30,218 nt of DNA from Asparagopsis taxiformis (Eukaryota; Rhodophyta; Florideophyceae; Bonnemaisoniales; Bonnemaisoniaceae): contig JALQPE010000951.1 in assembly GCA_030407315.1 (NCBI GenBank), positions 1-30,218 on the forward strand. Reading direction: 5' to 3'. A program made the translations under genes and the position numbers. Under the pieces are notes generated by a model that saw only the letters and a list, made by a program, of their open reading frames with translations, did not search any database and was not told the origin of the DNA. This document shows positions 29,331 to 30,218 of this stretch, one piece after another (within the stretch, counting starts at the first letter, position 1; each line of letters starts with the position of its first letter).

Positions 29331-30218
29331 CGTGCAGTGCCAGTGACACGATTGCGAGCCCGTCATCCGCCTGCCAGTCGGACTGGACAAGCCGTGCGAC
29401 TCACCACTTTTCCTCAGACTAGCGTCTGTACATATCGGGAGACGTTACCCTTTTCCAGCTTAACAGCCTGTATACTACCCTGCCGGTAGCGCGTGGTAGG
29501 TCTGTACGCTGCAAATTAGATGGGCACTCAACGTGCCACGGGATGTGACTTGCAACGAGCGTTGGCGCATCCGCTGATCCTTCTCGCGTAATTCGACTGC
29601 GTTAGTGCAGGAGATTTCCGTTTTAATCGGGGTCCTTGCCGGCGTGTGTTACGTATACACCCGAATGGCTGAGCGTGACTTTTGGTGTCGAAGCGCGCAA
29701 AATGGCATGGCTTCGCCCATAATTTCCTCAAGGATGTCTTAACTCCCGGGTAGCCACCTGTAGTATACGTGGCAATTCCGAAATTGCAAATATTTACGAT
29801 TTCCGCGGAATTCGAATTTCCGCGGACACGTACCGGGAACACGGCGACAGCAATGCACGAGCATTGCTGGCGCATGCGCGCACGCAACGCGGCACACGTG
29901 TGCAACGAACGTATTGGCAACGCCCAACCGGGACCAACGGGTCCCTACGTGCGACCCACAAGGTCCTCTCCCATTCGGGGACGTTACGAGCAGTGTTTAC
30001 ACTGTAAAGCGATGCCATCGTGGCTAAATAGGTATTGGAATCGTGCCGGGAGGGAAAGGGACAATCATGGGAACGAGCGACGGCTCTAGTCTACGACTGA
30101 CTTCTACGTTTACGTTTAACGTTTTGCCTAACGAGGCTGTCGTCTCCGTCCGAGCTGCGCACTCCCTACCCATCGCCGCACGTGAGGCTGATCGCGTGTA
30201 GTGCCTACGGGCTTGGTT
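29331..30218. other. Right edge, no supportable gene
   Basis: It may be further decayed array or internal retroelement DNA. A small duplicated palindrome, ATTTCCGCGGA, occurs twice within 28 bases at about 29799-29826. Open frames are short and motif-free on both strands. I do not see pol sequence here. Confidence 0.4.

Noticed and set aside
29528..29920. 130-codon minus-strand frame at the right edge
   Set aside because: It has no similarity to pol or any family and was not needed to explain the sequence.

Overview
The window looks like eukaryotic nuclear DNA in which a few compact, apparently intronless genes sit between decayed LTR retrotransposons. The organism is probably a red alga with an LTR-rich, intron-poor genome. 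An oomycete is the main alternative. This assignment rests on gene style, the Copia type and a nuclear-type tRNA-Asn, not on a diagnostic marker.

Left retroelement block (1-8788). The window opens inside the 3' end of a Ty3/Gypsy chromovirus polyprotein (integrase GPY/F module, then a chromodomain), broken by a frameshift and two stops. Convergent to it lies an intact antisense ORF of 1018 codons (4531 to 1475). After that come a hairpin, a polypurine tract and a 3' LTR (about 5008-5667) with a TATA box. The element therefore carries a large antisense ORF between pol and the 3' LTR. Next is a scrap of a Tc1/mariner transposase. It is followed by a short Copia element (6088-8788) bounded by two 256-bp LTRs that differ at four positions. 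Its interior has lost gag, protease and most of integrase, has frameshifts in RT, and has had the segment around 7758-8530 inverted.

Gene island (8789-21432). Three protein genes are supported. One is a 573-aa, three-helix membrane protein (+). One is a 171-aa secreted protein with three six-cysteine modules (-). One is a 144-aa protein with a basic N-terminal half and an acidic C-terminal half (+). A tRNA-Asn(GTT) lies on the minus strand. The long spaces between them contain no ORF I can support.

Right retroelement block (21433-30218). It begins with a decayed Copia gag-protease fragment (CHHC zinc knuckle, protease active site altered to DFGA). A hairpin-rich stretch follows. Then comes a 3.1-kb pseudogene that resembles the 1018-codon antisense ORF in size, layout and one short motif. 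A poly(A) signal and a degenerate tandem array of units of about 169 bp follow. The array is interrupted by a 794-bp solo LTR with a perfect 5-bp target-site duplication; removing the LTR restores the array period.

The most novel reading is a family of chromovirus-associated antisense proteins, one copy still open and one decayed. It recalls the antisense gene and tandem repeats described between pol and the 3' LTR in some plant Gypsy elements (Grande/Ogre-like).
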